DNA of 64,000 bases from Pseudomonas graminis. GTDB lineage: Bacteria > Pseudomonadota > Gammaproteobacteria > Pseudomonadales > Pseudomonadaceae. The translations under genes and the position numbers were made by a program. The number at the start of each line of letters is the position of its first letter. The first letter of the stretch is position 1. Where the stretch lies: contig NZ_FOHW01000013.1 of the NCBI RefSeq assembly GCF_900111735.1, positions 57,643 through 121,642 of the forward strand. Reading direction: 5' to 3'. Below the pieces are notes generated by a model that saw only the letters and a list, made by a program, of their open reading frames with translations, made no database searches and was not told the DNA's origin. Positions 9,286-18,488 of this stretch are shown piece after piece.

Positions 9286-10728
9286 ATGAGCACTGCACCC
9301 AGCCCGACTGCTTATAACTACAAGGTCGTCCGCCAGTTCGCCATCATGACGGTGGTCTGGGGCATCATCGGCATGGGCCTGGGCGTCTTCATCGCCTGCC
9401 AGCTCGTGTGGCCTGACCTGAATTTCGGTTTGCCGTGGACGACATTCGGTCGCTTGCGCCCCCTGCACACCAATCTGGTGATTTTCGCGTTCGGCGGCTG
9501 TGCGCTGTTCGGCACCTCCTATTACGTCGTCCAGCGGACCTGTCAGACGCGGCTGATTTCCGACGGCCTGGCGGCCTTTCATTTTTGGGGCTGGCAGGCG
9601 GTGATCATCGGCGCCATCGTCAGCCTGCCGATGGGCTACACCACCACCAAGGAATATGCCGAGCTCGAATGGCCGATTGCGATCCTGCTGACGATTGTCT
9701 GGATCGCCTACGGCGCGGTGTTCTTCGGCACCATCGTCAAACGCAAGACCAGACACATTTACGTCGCCAACTGGTTCTACGGTGCATTCATCGTGGTGAC
9801 GGCGATGCTGCACATCGTCAATCACATCTCGCTGCCGGTGAGCCTGTTCAAGTCGTACTCGGCGTATGCCGGCGCCACGGACGCGATGATCCAGTGGTGG
9901 TACGGACACAACGCCGTCGGCTTTTTCCTGACCACCGGCTTTCTCGGGATGATGTATTACTTCGTGCCGAAACAGGCCGAACGCCCGATCTATTCCTATC
10001 GTCTGTCCATCGTGCATTTCTGGGCGCTCATCACCCTGTACATCTGGGCCGGCCCGCACCATTTGCACTACACCGCCCTGCCCGACTGGGCGCAATCACT
10101 GGGAATGGTGATGTCGATCATCCTGCTGGTGCCGAGCTGGGGCGGCATGATCAACGGCATGATGACCCTCTCGGGCGCGTGGCATAAGTTGCGCACCGAC
10201 CCGATTCTGCGCTTCCTCGTGCTGTCGCTGGCGTTCTACGGGATGTCGACGTTCGAGGGGCCGATGATGGCGATCAAGACCGTCAATGCGCTTTCTCACT
10301 ACACCGACTGGACCATCGGCCACGTTCACGCCGGCGCGCTGGGCTGGGTGGCGATGATTACCATCGGCGCCGTCTATCACATGATCCCGAAACTCTACGG
10401 CCGCCGGCAGATGCACAGCGTCGCGCTGATCAACACGCACTTCTGGCTCGCCACTGTCGGCACCGTCCTCTACATCGCCGCGATGTGGGTCAATGGCATT
10501 ACCCAAGGGTTGATGTGGCGGGCGATCAACGACGACGGCACCCTCACCTACTCGTTTGTCGAGGCCCTGCAGGCCAGCCATCCGGGGTACATCGTCCGCG
10601 CGCTGGGCGGCGCGATTTTCGCCAGCGGCATGCTGTTCATGGCCTACAACGTGTTCCGCACCATTCGCGCAGCGAACACGGAAGAAGCCGAAGCCGCCGC
10701 GCAGATTGCCGTCATGGGGGCCCACTGA
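9286..10728 (+). CDS. ccoN: cbb3-type cytochrome c oxidase catalytic subunit I
   Basis: A 480-residue polytopic inner-membrane haem-copper oxidase subunit that reduces O2 to water. Haem and CuB ligands are visible: [14 protein letters not shown], the [11 protein letters not shown]is-Tyr region, the [14 protein letters not shown] paired His, and [13 protein letters not shown] 9286 gives the canonical [18 protein letters not shown] start; a GTG 12 bases upstream is in frame but non-canonical. Stop and ccoO start overlap (TGATG), so ccoNOQP is a translationally coupled operon. Members of the genus often carry two tandem cco sets; only one is present here. No ANR box is visible upstream, which would fit the constitutive (cco1-type) set, by analogy. 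Confidence 0.98.
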   Translation: MSTAPSPTAYNYKVVRQFAIMTVVWGIIGMGLGVFIACQLVWPDLNFGLPWTTFGRLRPLHTNLVIFAFGGCALFGTSYYVVQRTCQTRLISDGLAAFHFWGWQAVIIGAIVSLPMGYTTTKEYAELEWPIAILLTIVWIAYGAVFFGTIVKRKTRHIYVANWFYGAFIVVTAMLHIVNHISLPVSLFKSYSAYAGATDAMIQWWYGHNAVGFFLTTGFLGMMYYFVPKQAERPIYSYRLSIVHFWALITLYIWAGPHHLHYTALPDWAQSLGMVMSIILLVPSWGGMINGMMTLSGAWHKLRTDPILRFLVLSLAFYGMSTFEGPMMAIKTVNALSHYTDWTIGHVHAGALGWVAMITIGAVYHMIPKLYGRRQMHSVALINTHFWLATVGTVLYIAAMWVNGITQGLMWRAINDDGTLTYSFVEALQASHPGYIVRALGGAIFASGMLFMAYNVFRTIRAANTEEAEAAAQIAVMGAH

Positions 10729-11339
10729 TGATCAAGCACGAAGTGCTGGAAAAGAACATCGGCCTGCTGTCGATCTTCATGGTCATTGCGGTGGCGATCG
10801 GCGGGCTGACCCAGATCGTTCCGCTGTTTTTTCAGGACGTCACCACCCAGCCCGTCGAAGGCATGAAGCCGCGCCCGGCGCTGGAGCTCGAAGGCCGCGA
10901 CGTGTATATCGCCAATGGCTGCGTGGGTTGCCATTCGCAGATGATCCGTCCGTTTCGCGCCGAGACCGAACGCTACGGGCATTACTCGGTGGCCGGCGAA
11001 AGCGTCTGGGATCATCCGTTTCTGTGGGGTTCCAAACGCACCGGACCGGACCTGGCCCGGGTCGGCGGTCGCTACCCGGATGACTGGCACCGCGCCCATT
11101 TAAACAACCCGCGCGACCTGGTGCCGGAGTCGATCATGCCGGCCTACCCCTTCCTCGCGGACACCAAAATCGACGGCCAACTGACCGGCAAGAAGATGGA
11201 AGTGCTGCGCAGCCTTGGCGTGCCATACACCGATGCCGACATCGCAGGTGCAGCCGAGGCGGTGAAGGGCAAGACCGAAATGGATGCGCTGGTGGCCTAC
11301 CTTCAGGGCCTGGGCACCCTCATCAAGAGCAAGCGGTGA
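10728..11339 (+). CDS. ccoO: cbb3 oxidase subunit II, monohaem cytochrome c
   Basis: A 203-residue subunit with one N-terminal transmembrane anchor ([19 protein letters not shown]) and a periplasmic monohaem c domain with [13 protein letters not shown] (CxxCH). The distal Met ligand is probably in [11 protein letters not shown]. It passes electrons from CcoP or cytochrome c towards CcoN. The start overlaps the ccoN stop; ccoQ follows after five bases. Length is normal for the family. Confidence 0.98.
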   Translation: MIKHEVLEKNIGLLSIFMVIAVAIGGLTQIVPLFFQDVTTQPVEGMKPRPALELEGRDVYIANGCVGCHSQMIRPFRAETERYGHYSVAGESVWDHPFLWGSKRTGPDLARVGGRYPDDWHRAHLNNPRDLVPESIMPAYPFLADTKIDGQLTGKKMEVLRSLGVPYTDADIAGAAEAVKGKTEMDALVAYLQGLGTLIKSKR

Positions 11340-11344
11340 TCGCC

Positions 11345-11566
11345 ATGGACATGGGAACGATTCGAGGCCTGGGCACCGTTGTCGTAATGGTGGCCTTCAT
11401 CGGTCTGGCGTTGTGGGTGTACAGCCCGCGGCGCAAGGCGGAATTCGACGATGCGACGCTGCTGCCGTTTGCCGATGATCCCGAGGCGATCGCACAGGTC
11501 AGGCAGGCGCAGGACCAGAGCAAAGCGCACGCACACTCGAAAGCCGAAACGAGCCCGAAACCATGA
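11345..11566 (+). CDS. ccoQ: cbb3 oxidase small subunit
   Basis: A 73-residue protein with a single transmembrane helix ([19 protein letters not shown]) followed by a charged cytoplasmic tail ([20 protein letters not shown]), the classic CcoQ/FixQ layout. ATG 11345 (MDMGTIRG) was chosen over an upstream GTG at 11336 because it matches the normal length. It overlaps ccoP by four bases (ATGA). Family role: stabilising CcoP association and protecting the complex in the presence of oxygen. Confidence 0.92.
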   Translation: MDMGTIRGLGTVVVMVAFIGLALWVYSPRRKAEFDDATLLPFADDPEAIAQVRQAQDQSKAHAHSKAETSPKP

Positions 11567-12543
11567 GCACCTTCTGGAGCATCTACGTCGCGGTACTGAC
11601 GCTGGGCACGATCTTCGCGATGGGCTGGCTGCTGATCGCCACCCGCAAAGGCCAACGCGCCGACACCACCGATGAAACCGTCGGCCACGCCTTCGACGGC
11701 ATCGAGGAGTACGACAACCCGCTGCCCAAGTGGTGGTTCTGGTTGTTCATCGGCACGATCATTTTTGCGCTGGGTTATCTGGTGCTTTACCCGGGCCTGG
11801 GCAACTGGAAGGGCTTGTTGCCGGGTTATGACTACGCCGACAACGACAAGAAAACCCGGTTTTCCGACGGCACCACGGGCTGGACTGGCGTGCATGAATG
11901 GGAGAAGGAGATGGCGCAGTCCGAAGCGCGCTTCGGACCAATCTTCGCCAAATTCGCAGCGATGCCCATTGAAGAGGTAGCCAAAGATCCGCAAGCGCTG
12001 AAGATGGGCGGTCGATTGTTCGCTTCCAATTGCTCGGTCTGCCACGGCTCCGACGCCAAGGGCGCTTACGGTTTCCCCAACCTGGCCGACGCCGACTGGC
12101 GCTGGGGCGGCGATGCGCAGAGCATCAAAACCTCCATCATGAACGGCCGTCATGCGGTCATGCCGGCATGGGGTGCGGTGATCGGCGATCAGGGTGTGCG
12201 CGACGTGTCGGCTTACGTGCTGACGCAAATGAACGGGCGCACACTGCCGGCTGATGCGAATGCCGATCCGGCGGCGGGCCAGAAACTCTACGCCACCACC
12301 TGCGTCGCCTGCCACGGCCCGGAAGGCAAAGGCGTTGCCGCACTGGGTGCGCCAGACCTGACCCACCCCGGCGCGTTCATCTACGGCGCCAGTTTTGCCC
12401 AGCTGCAACAGACCATCCAGTACGGCCGCCAGGGGCAGATGCCGGCCCAGGCGTTGCTGCAAGGTAACGACCGGGTGCACCTGTTGGCCGCTTACGTGTA
12501 TAGCCTGTCCCATGGGGAAGAACCGGCGCAAAAGCAGGAGTAA
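11563..12543 (+). CDS. ccoP: cbb3 oxidase subunit III, dihaem cytochrome c
   Basis: A 326-residue subunit. The N-terminal part has two transmembrane segments ([40 protein letters not shown]) separated by the conserved [14 protein letters not shown] loop. Two periplasmic c-type domains follow, with haem sites [12 protein letters not shown] and [12 protein letters not shown]. Met-ligand candidates are in [10 protein letters not shown] and GRQGQMPAQ. It accepts electrons from soluble cytochromes c. It overlaps ccoQ by 4 bp and is the last gene of the structural operon; a REP pair follows, separating it from ccoG. Confidence 0.98.
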   Translation: MSTFWSIYVAVLTLGTIFAMGWLLIATRKGQRADTTDETVGHAFDGIEEYDNPLPKWWFWLFIGTIIFALGYLVLYPGLGNWKGLLPGYDYADNDKKTRFSDGTTGWTGVHEWEKEMAQSEARFGPIFAKFAAMPIEEVAKDPQALKMGGRLFASNCSVCHGSDAKGAYGFPNLADADWRWGGDAQSIKTSIMNGRHAVMPAWGAVIGDQGVRDVSAYVLTQMNGRTLPADANADPAAGQKLYATTCVACHGPEGKGVAALGAPDLTHPGAFIYGASFAQLQQTIQYGRQGQMPAQALLQGNDRVHLLAAYVYSLSHGEEPAQKQE

Positions 12544-12582
12544 AAGGGCAGCACCGTTAAAGGGGTATACGGTCGCGCTCTA

Positions 12583-12717
12583 CTGTAGGAGCGTGGCTCG
12601 TCCCGCGATCTGGCGCGAAGCGGCAGCCCATAAGGCGCCCGAGGTATATGGGATAGCTAACGGCCTCAGGTTGACGACTGCTTCGCAGCCGATCGCGGGA
12701 CAAGCCACGCTCCTACA
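12583..12717. repeat. REP palindrome pair, family A
   Basis: An inverted pair: CTGTAGGAGCGTGGCTCGTC on the left and GATCGCGGGACAAGCCACGC with TCCTACA on the right. The same family recurs at 51715-51851 and 63721-63876. It occupies most of the ccoP-ccoG spacer and can fold into a long hairpin in RNA. Confidence 0.9.
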
Positions 12718-12784
12718 CGTGATGCAGCCAGTTCCTGGCACCGTATTAGAAAATTTTATTGCTCCACTGTGGTAGGACGCGTTC

Positions 12785-14215
12785 ATGAGCAACCAGATTC
12801 CGATGCACAACGTCACGCCGCCGACTGACAAGGACAGCGACACTGTTGACCTGTATGCCTCGCGGGAGAACATCTACACGCGCGCGTTTACTGGCATGTT
12901 CCGTAATCTGCGCATGGGTGGCGGCGCTGTGCTGTTCCTGCTGTATTTCGGCACGGTCTGGCTCAATTGGGGCGCGCATCAGGCGGTGTGGTGGAACCTG
13001 CCGGAGCGCAAGTTCTACATCTTCGGCGCGACGTTCTGGCCGCAGGACTTCATTCTGCTGTCGGGCATCCTCATCGTCAGCGCGTTCGGGCTGTTCTTCA
13101 TGACCGTATTCGCCGGGCGCGTCTGGTGCGGTTATACCTGCCCCCAGAGTGTCTGGACGTGGGTGTTCATGTGGTGCGAAAAGGTCACCGAAGGCGATCG
13201 CCATCAGCGCATCAAACTCGACAAGGCGCCCATGCACGCCAACAAATTCGCGCGCAAGTTCGCCAAGCACAGCCTCTGGCTGCTGATCGGCCTGGTCACC
13301 GGCCTGACCTTCGTCGGATATTTCTCGCCCATCCGCCAACTGCTGGTGGATTTCTTCACCGGCCAGGCCGATGGCTGGTCGTATTTCTGGGTCGGCTTCT
13401 TCACCCTCGCCACCTACGTCAACGCCGGCTGGCTGCGCGAACAGGTGTGCATTCATATGTGCCCCTACGCGCGCTTTCAGAGCGTGATGTTCGACAAGGA
13501 CACGCTGATCGTTTCCTACGACCCACGCCGCGGCGAGCCACGGGGTGCGCGCAAGAAGGAAACGGATTACAAGGCTGACGGCCTCGGCGATTGCATCGAT
13601 TGCACGATGTGCGTGCAGGTCTGCCCCACCGGCATCGACATCCGCAACGGCCTGCAGATCGAATGCATCGGTTGCGCAGCCTGCATCGACGCCTGCGACT
13701 CGATCATGGACAAGATGGACTACCCGCGCGGCTTGATTAGCTACACCACCGAACACAACCTTTCCGGGCAGGTGACCCATACACTGCGGCCGCGGTTGAT
13801 CGGCTATGGCGTGGTGTTGCTGGTGATGATCGGCGGGCTCACCGGCGCGTTTCTCACGCGCTCGCTGGTGGGTTTTGATGTGAGCAAGGACCGCATGCTG
13901 TACCGGGAAAACGCCGAGGGCCGGATCGAAAACGTCTACAGCCTGAAGGTCATGAACAAGGACCAGGTCGACCACACCTATATGCTCGACGCCACAGGAT
14001 TGCCGGACCTGAAGCTGCAAGGCCGGCGCGAAATCAAGGTACCGGCGGGCGAGATCATCAGCCTGCCGGTGGAGCTGTCGGTGGCGCCCGAGCAACTGCC
14101 CTCGAGCAGCAACGACGTCAGTTTCATCCTCACGGAAATCAAGAACAGCGACATTGAGCACAGCGACACTGAAGTCCACGCCAAGAGCCGTTTCATCGGC
14201 CCGCCCATTCGCTGA
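12785..14215 (+). CDS. ccoG: cbb3 oxidase assembly protein CcoG (polyferredoxin-like)
   Basis: A 476-residue membrane protein needed for cbb3 biogenesis; in other bacteria CcoG acts in Cu(II) to Cu(I) reduction for the CuB site. Several N-terminal transmembrane segments carry the VWCGYTCPQSVWTW and CIHMCPYARFQ cysteine motifs. A bacterial ferredoxin region follows, with two 4Fe-4S sets (CIDCTMCVQVCP and CIGCAACIDACD). After another TM segment there is a C-terminal periplasmic Ig-like domain ending RFIGPPIR. The ATG has TAGGA upstream. It starts the ccoGHIS assembly operon. Confidence 0.96.
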   Translation: MSNQIPMHNVTPPTDKDSDTVDLYASRENIYTRAFTGMFRNLRMGGGAVLFLLYFGTVWLNWGAHQAVWWNLPERKFYIFGATFWPQDFILLSGILIVSAFGLFFMTVFAGRVWCGYTCPQSVWTWVFMWCEKVTEGDRHQRIKLDKAPMHANKFARKFAKHSLWLLIGLVTGLTFVGYFSPIRQLLVDFFTGQADGWSYFWVGFFTLATYVNAGWLREQVCIHMCPYARFQSVMFDKDTLIVSYDPRRGEPRGARKKETDYKADGLGDCIDCTMCVQVCPTGIDIRNGLQIECIGCAACIDACDSIMDKMDYPRGLISYTTEHNLSGQVTHTLRPRLIGYGVVLLVMIGGLTGAFLTRSLVGFDVSKDRMLYRENAEGRIENVYSLKVMNKDQVDHTYMLDATGLPDLKLQGRREIKVPAGEIISLPVELSVAPEQLPSSSNDVSFILTEIKNSDIEHSDTEVHAKSRFIGPPIR

Positions 14216-14218
14216 GAG

Positions 14219-14761
14219 ATGTCGGAAATGACCCCAGTCACTGCAGCAAGTCCCTGGCACCGGCACCTATGGCCGTGGATCATCATCGCCATTCTGACCG
14301 GCTCAGTGGCATTGACCCTGGCCATGGTCACCATCGCCGTCACCCACCCGGACAACCTGGTCACCGACAACTATTACGAGGCTGGCAAAGGCATCAATCG
14401 CTCCCTCGATCGCGAGTTGCTGGGCCAGTCCCTCAACCTGCAAGCGCGCGTGGGCCTCGACGAGGTGACCGGCGAAGTGGACGTGCAACTGAGCGGCGCC
14501 AGCCAGCCGGAAACCCTGGTGCTGAACCTGATCTCCCCGACCCAGCCGGACAAGGACCGCAAAGTGGTGCTGGCGCGCACGCCTTCGCAGCCAGGGCGTT
14601 ACGTCGGGCAGTTGAGCGACAGGGTCGAAGGCCGGCGCTTCGTCGAATTGCTGGGGGTGGAAAACACCCAGACCTGGCGCCTGTTCGAGGAAGAACGGAT
14701 CGTTTCAGGGCAGCCACTGACCCTGGGCGACGAGCCGATTCAGGGCGCGGACAGGCATTGA
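14219..14761 (+). CDS. ccoH: cbb3 oxidase assembly protein CcoH/FixH
   Basis: A 180-residue single-pass membrane protein. The TM segment is IIIAILTGSVALTLAMVTIA, followed by the family signature VTDNYYEAGKGIN and a periplasmic beta-rich domain. The start lies three bases after ccoG with GAGAG ahead; ccoI begins one base after its stop. Known role: cbb3 assembly together with CcoI, close to the copper-delivery step. Confidence 0.93.
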   Translation: MSEMTPVTAASPWHRHLWPWIIIAILTGSVALTLAMVTIAVTHPDNLVTDNYYEAGKGINRSLDRELLGQSLNLQARVGLDEVTGEVDVQLSGASQPETLVLNLISPTQPDKDRKVVLARTPSQPGRYVGQLSDRVEGRRFVELLGVENTQTWRLFEEERIVSGQPLTLGDEPIQGADRH

Positions 14762-14762
14762 C

Positions 14763-17261
14763 GTGAAAGCCACTCAACTGACAGCCACCGCGATAACAAC
14801 CCTGCGATCTTGCTACCACTGCTCGCTGCCGGTCCCGCCGGGCGGACGTTTCGTGTCTTCGGTGCTGGGTGAAGAGCGTGAGTTCTGCTGCCCGGGTTGT
14901 CAGGCCGTGGCCCACGCCATCGTCGCCGGCGGCCTGGAAAGCTACTACCTGCACCGCAGCGAAGCCTCGGTCAATCCTCAGGCGTTGCCGACGCCCCTGG
15001 CCGATGAACAAGCCCTCTTTGATCGTCCCGACGTGCAGGCGCCGTTTGTTCACCATGACACCCCCGCTGGCGATGTCGCCAGCGCTGTGGCTGAAACGAC
15101 GCTGATGATCGAGGGCATTAGCTGCGCGGCCTGCGGCTGGCTGATCGAGCGTCATCTGCGCACCTTGCCCGCCGTGGTCGAAGCGCGGCTGAACCTGTCC
15201 AGTCATCGCCTGCACCTGCGCTGGCATGACGTGGGGTTGCCCTTGAGCGAGGTGCTGTCGGAGCTGCGCAGCATCGGTTACGCCGCCCACCCCTATCAGG
15301 CGGATAAAGCGACCGAGCATCTGGCCCGGGAAAACCGCCGCAGCCTGAGACAACTGGGCGTCGCCGGGCTGCTGTGGTTTCAGGCGATGATGGCGACCAT
15401 GGCGACCTGGCCGGAATTCAACATCGACCTCAGCCCCGAGATGCACACGATCCTGCGCTGGGTGGCGATGTTTCTGACGACGCCCATCGTGTTTTACAGC
15501 TGTGCGCCGTTTTTCAAAGGGGCGTTGCGTGATCTGCGCGCGCGCCATCTGACCATGGACATTTCGGTGTCCCTGGCAATTGGCGCGGCGTACCTGGCCG
15601 GCATCTGGACGGCGGTCACCGGCGTTGGCGAATTGTATTTCGACGCGGTCGGCATGTTCGCGCTGTTCCTGCTCACCGGCCGCTACCTCGAACGCCGGGC
15701 CCGGGAACGCACCCGCTTAGCGACCGAGCAACTGGTCAATCTGCTGCCTGCGTCGTGCCTGCGGTTGAACGCGGACGGTCAGACCGAGCGCGTATTGACC
15801 GATCAACTGCGTTTGCACGATCAGGTGCTGGTACACCCCGGCGCGATGTTGCCGGCGGACGGCCGAATCATCGCGGGTCGGTCGAGCATCGATGAATCGC
15901 TGCTCACCGGCGAGTACCTGCCGCAGCCCCGTCAGGTGGGCGACGCCGTCATCGCCGGCACCGCCAATATCGAAAGCGTGCTGACCGTGGAAGTCCTCGC
16001 TCTGGGCGCTGACACGCGCCTCTCTGCCGTCGTCCGACTGCTGGAACGCGCACAATCGGAGAAGCCGCCCTTGGCGCAACTGGCGGATCGCGCCGCGCAG
16101 TGGTTTCTGCTGATTTCGCTGGTGCTGGCGGCGTGTGTCGGCGTGGTCTGGTGGCAGCTCGATGCCGGTCGCGCGTTCTGGATTGTGCTGGCGATGCTGG
16201 TCGCCACCTGCCCGTGCGCCTTGTCGCTGGCGACCCCGACCGCGCTGACCGCCGCCACCGGCACGCTGCACAGATTCGGGCTGCTGCTGACCCGTGGCCA
16301 TGTGCTGGAGGGGCTGAACCGGATCGACACGGTGATCTTCGACAAGACCGGCACGCTGACCGAAGGGCGGCTGACGTTGAGGGCGATTCGCAGCCTCGGC
16401 GCGCTGAGCAGTGACGACTGTTTGAGCCTGGCGGCGGCGCTGGAAAGTCGGTCCGAACACCCGATCGCCCGGGCGTTCGGCAAGACGCCGCTCACCGCTG
16501 ATGGAGTTGTCGCTACGCCGGGACTGGGGCTGGAAGGGGTGGTTAACGGGCGGCAGTTGCGCATTGGTCAGTCCGGGTTTGTTTGCGCTTTGAGTGGCGT
16601 CGCTGTGCCATCCATGCCGGATGAGCCCGGTCAGTGGTTGTTGCTGGGGGATGACACCCAGGCACTCGCCTGGCTGGTGCTGGATGATCGGTTGCGGGAC
16701 GACGCTGCAGGGTTGGTCGAGGCGTGCAAACAACGCGGCTGGCAGACATTGTTGTTGTCCGGCGACAGTTCGCCCATGGTGTCCAGCGTCGCGACTCAGC
16801 TGCAGATCGATGACGCCCGGGGTAGCCTGCGGCCGGATGACAAGCTCGCCATTCTTCAGCGGCTGCGGGACGAGGGTCGGACGATTCTGGTGATTGGCGA
16901 CGGGGTCAATGATGTGCCGGTGCTAGCGGCCGCCGACATCAGCATCGCCATGGGTTCGGCGACCGATCTGGCCAAGACCAGCGCCGATGCGGTGCTGCTG
17001 TCGAATCGTCTGTACGTGTTGGTGGAGGCATTTGGCCTCGCTCGGCGCACGCGGCGGATCATTCTGGAAAACCTGGCCTGGGCCGGGTTGTATAACGGGC
17101 TGGTGCTGCCCTTCGCGGCGCTGGGCTGGGTGACACCATTGTGGGCCGCGGCGGGAATGTCGGTGAGCTCGCTGGTGGTGGTGTTGAACGCGTTGCGTCT
17201 GACGCGGATGAAGCCGCTTTCTGCAGAATCCATGGCTGCCCATCAGACGGTGACCCCATGA
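14763..17261 (+). CDS. ccoI: Copper-translocating P1B-type ATPase for cbb3 assembly
   Basis: An 832-residue inner-membrane ATPase (FixI/CopA2 type) supplying copper for CcoN. An N-terminal cysteine cluster (CYHCSLPVPPG; FCCPGCQAVAHAI) is followed by an HMA-type site GISCAACGW near residue 120. The translocation motif ATCPCALSLATPTA (CPC, ~482), phosphorylation motif DKTGTLTEG (~526) and hinge GDGVNDVPVLAAADISIAMG are all present. The start is GTG at 14763, one base after ccoH. The usual N-terminal CYHC is retained, so the start could lie slightly downstream but not by much. Confidence 0.96.
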   Translation: MKATQLTATAITTLRSCYHCSLPVPPGGRFVSSVLGEEREFCCPGCQAVAHAIVAGGLESYYLHRSEASVNPQALPTPLADEQALFDRPDVQAPFVHHDTPAGDVASAVAETTLMIEGISCAACGWLIERHLRTLPAVVEARLNLSSHRLHLRWHDVGLPLSEVLSELRSIGYAAHPYQADKATEHLARENRRSLRQLGVAGLLWFQAMMATMATWPEFNIDLSPEMHTILRWVAMFLTTPIVFYSCAPFFKGALRDLRARHLTMDISVSLAIGAAYLAGIWTAVTGVGELYFDAVGMFALFLLTGRYLERRARERTRLATEQLVNLLPASCLRLNADGQTERVLTDQLRLHDQVLVHPGAMLPADGRIIAGRSSIDESLLTGEYLPQPRQVGDAVIAGTANIESVLTVEVLALGADTRLSAVVRLLERAQSEKPPLAQLADRAAQWFLLISLVLAACVGVVWWQLDAGRAFWIVLAMLVATCPCALSLATPTALTAATGTLHRFGLLLTRGHVLEGLNRIDTVIFDKTGTLTEGRLTLRAIRSLGALSSDDCLSLAAALESRSEHPIARAFGKTPLTADGVVATPGLGLEGVVNGRQLRIGQSGFVCALSGVAVPSMPDEPGQWLLLGDDTQALAWLVLDDRLRDDAAGLVEACKQRGWQTLLLSGDSSPMVSSVATQLQIDDARGSLRPDDKLAILQRLRDEGRTILVIGDGVNDVPVLAAADISIAMGSATDLAKTSADAVLLSNRLYVLVEAFGLARRTRRIILENLAWAGLYNGLVLPFAALGWVTPLWAAAGMSVSSLVVVLNALRLTRMKPLSAESMAAHQTVTP

Positions 17262-17286
17262 ACACACGACCCGATCCGGAGGCCCG

Positions 17287-17505
17287 ATGCCTGCGCTCTA
17301 CATCATGATTCCGGTGGCGCTGCTGATTGTGGCGGTCGCGATTTACGTGTTTTTCTGGGCGGTGGACAGCGGTCAGTACGACGACCTGGACGGCCCGGCC
17401 CATAGCATTCTGTTCGAAGACCAGGATCCGGGGCACAAGGCCGGGGTTGATGAAGCGTCGGGGAAAAAGGATCGGGCATCGGCAAGGACGGGATCAGGTG
17501 AGTAA
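17287..17505 (+). CDS. ccoS: cbb3 oxidase maturation protein CcoS
   Basis: A 72-residue single-pass protein: TM helix ALYIMIPVALLIVAVAIYVF, then the conserved FFWAVDSGQYDDLDGPAHSI block typical of CcoS, then a charged variable tail. A strong CGGAGG ribosome site lies seven bases before the ATG. It ends the ccoGHIS operon. Family role: required for cofactor insertion into cbb3 oxidase. Confidence 0.93.
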   Translation: MPALYIMIPVALLIVAVAIYVFFWAVDSGQYDDLDGPAHSILFEDQDPGHKAGVDEASGKKDRASARTGSGE

Positions 17506-17531
17506 TTCCGATTCCATGTTGCGGTCAGCGA

Positions 17532-17603
17532 CGCCATCGCGAGCAAGCTCACTCCTACATTGGAATGCGATCCCCTGTAGGCGTGAGCTTGCTCGCGATG
17601 GCG
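17532..17603. repeat. REP palindrome pair, family B
   Basis: The inverted pair CGCCATCGCGAGCAAGCTCA and TGAGCTTGCTCGCGATGGCG surrounds a short variable centre. The same family occurs at 61402-61470 and from 63920 onward. Confidence 0.9.
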
Positions 17604-17639
17604 TACTAACACTCACCGGAACGCTTTCGGATAACGCCC

Positions 17640-18398
17640 ATGCATGACCTCCTCCCCCAACTCCTCTCCGCCCTCGTGCTGGGCCTGCTCGGCGGCGGCC
17701 ATTGTCTGGGCATGTGCGGCGGGCTGATGGGCGCGCTCACTTTTGCCATCCCCCCGGAGCAACGCGGACGACGCCTGCGTCTGTTAATGGCCTACAACAT
17801 CGGACGTGTTTTGAGCTACGCCTGCGCGGGGTTGCTGACGGGCATGCTCGGCTGGGCGGTCGCCAACAGCCCGGGGGCGATACTCTTACGGGTGATCGCG
17901 GGGTTGCTGATGATCACTATGGGCCTGTACCTGGCCGGATGGTGGAGCGGCCTAACCCGCATCGAAGCGCTGGGCGGCGGGGTCTGGCGTTACCTGCAAC
18001 CGCTCACCCGCCGCTTGATGCCGGTGTCGAAGACGCCCCGGGCTTTACTGCTGGGCGCCGTGTGGGGCTGGCTGCCGTGCGGGCTGGTTTACAGCACGCT
18101 GTTGTGGTCGGCGAGCCAAGGCAATGCGTTGCACGGCGCGTTGTTGATGCTCGCGTTCGGCATCGGCACCTGGCCGGTACTGCTCGCCACGGGCCTGGCC
18201 GCCGAGCGCATCACCGCTCTGCTCCGTCGGCGCAGCGTGCGCGTGGCCGGCGGGTTGCTGGTGATTCTTTTCGGCCTGTGGACACTCCCCGGCCCGCATC
18301 AACAGTGGCTGATGGGGCACACACCTCACACGATGAATCACTCGATGAATCACGGGATGAATCCGGCCATGGATCATGCAGGCATGGCACACGAGTAA
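17640..18398 (+). CDS. SafE/TauE-like membrane protein with Met/His-rich tail
   Basis: A 252-residue inner-membrane protein of the urease accessory/sulfite-exporter-TauE-like family that sits after ccoS in pseudomonads. About six TM helices. The first contains GLLGGGHCLGMCGGLMGALT (His/Cys/Met-rich) and a later one has GAVWGWLPCGLVYSTLLW. The last ~30 residues are an unusual metal-ligand-rich tail (TMNHSMNHGMNPAMDHAGM). Family and neighbourhood point to copper handling for cbb3 oxidase, and the tail is a plausible Cu(I)/Cu(II) site, but function is inferred. Start ATG 17640 follows a REP element. Confidence 0.85.
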   Translation: MHDLLPQLLSALVLGLLGGGHCLGMCGGLMGALTFAIPPEQRGRRLRLLMAYNIGRVLSYACAGLLTGMLGWAVANSPGAILLRVIAGLLMITMGLYLAGWWSGLTRIEALGGGVWRYLQPLTRRLMPVSKTPRALLLGAVWGWLPCGLVYSTLLWSASQGNALHGALLMLAFGIGTWPVLLATGLAAERITALLRRRSVRVAGGLLVILFGLWTLPGPHQQWLMGHTPHTMNHSMNHGMNPAMDHAGMAHE

Positions 18399-18414
18399 TC
18401 GCACCCCCCATCCG

Positions 18415-18455
18415 TTGACCCAGATCAATGCCCTCACCTGCGGCTTCCCTACACT
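18415..18455 (+). promoter_or_regulatory. ANR box and -10 of the hemN promoter
   Basis: TTGACCCAGATCAA at 18415-18428 matches the ANR/FNR consensus TTGAT-N4-ATCAA with one mismatch. A -10 TACACT lies at 18450-18455. If +1 is near 18463, the box centre is at -41.5, the classical class II activation position. The ATG of hemN is at 18489. Confidence 0.8.
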
Positions 18456-18488
18456 TCCCGCACCGCCAGCCTTATCGGGAACGCCCCC

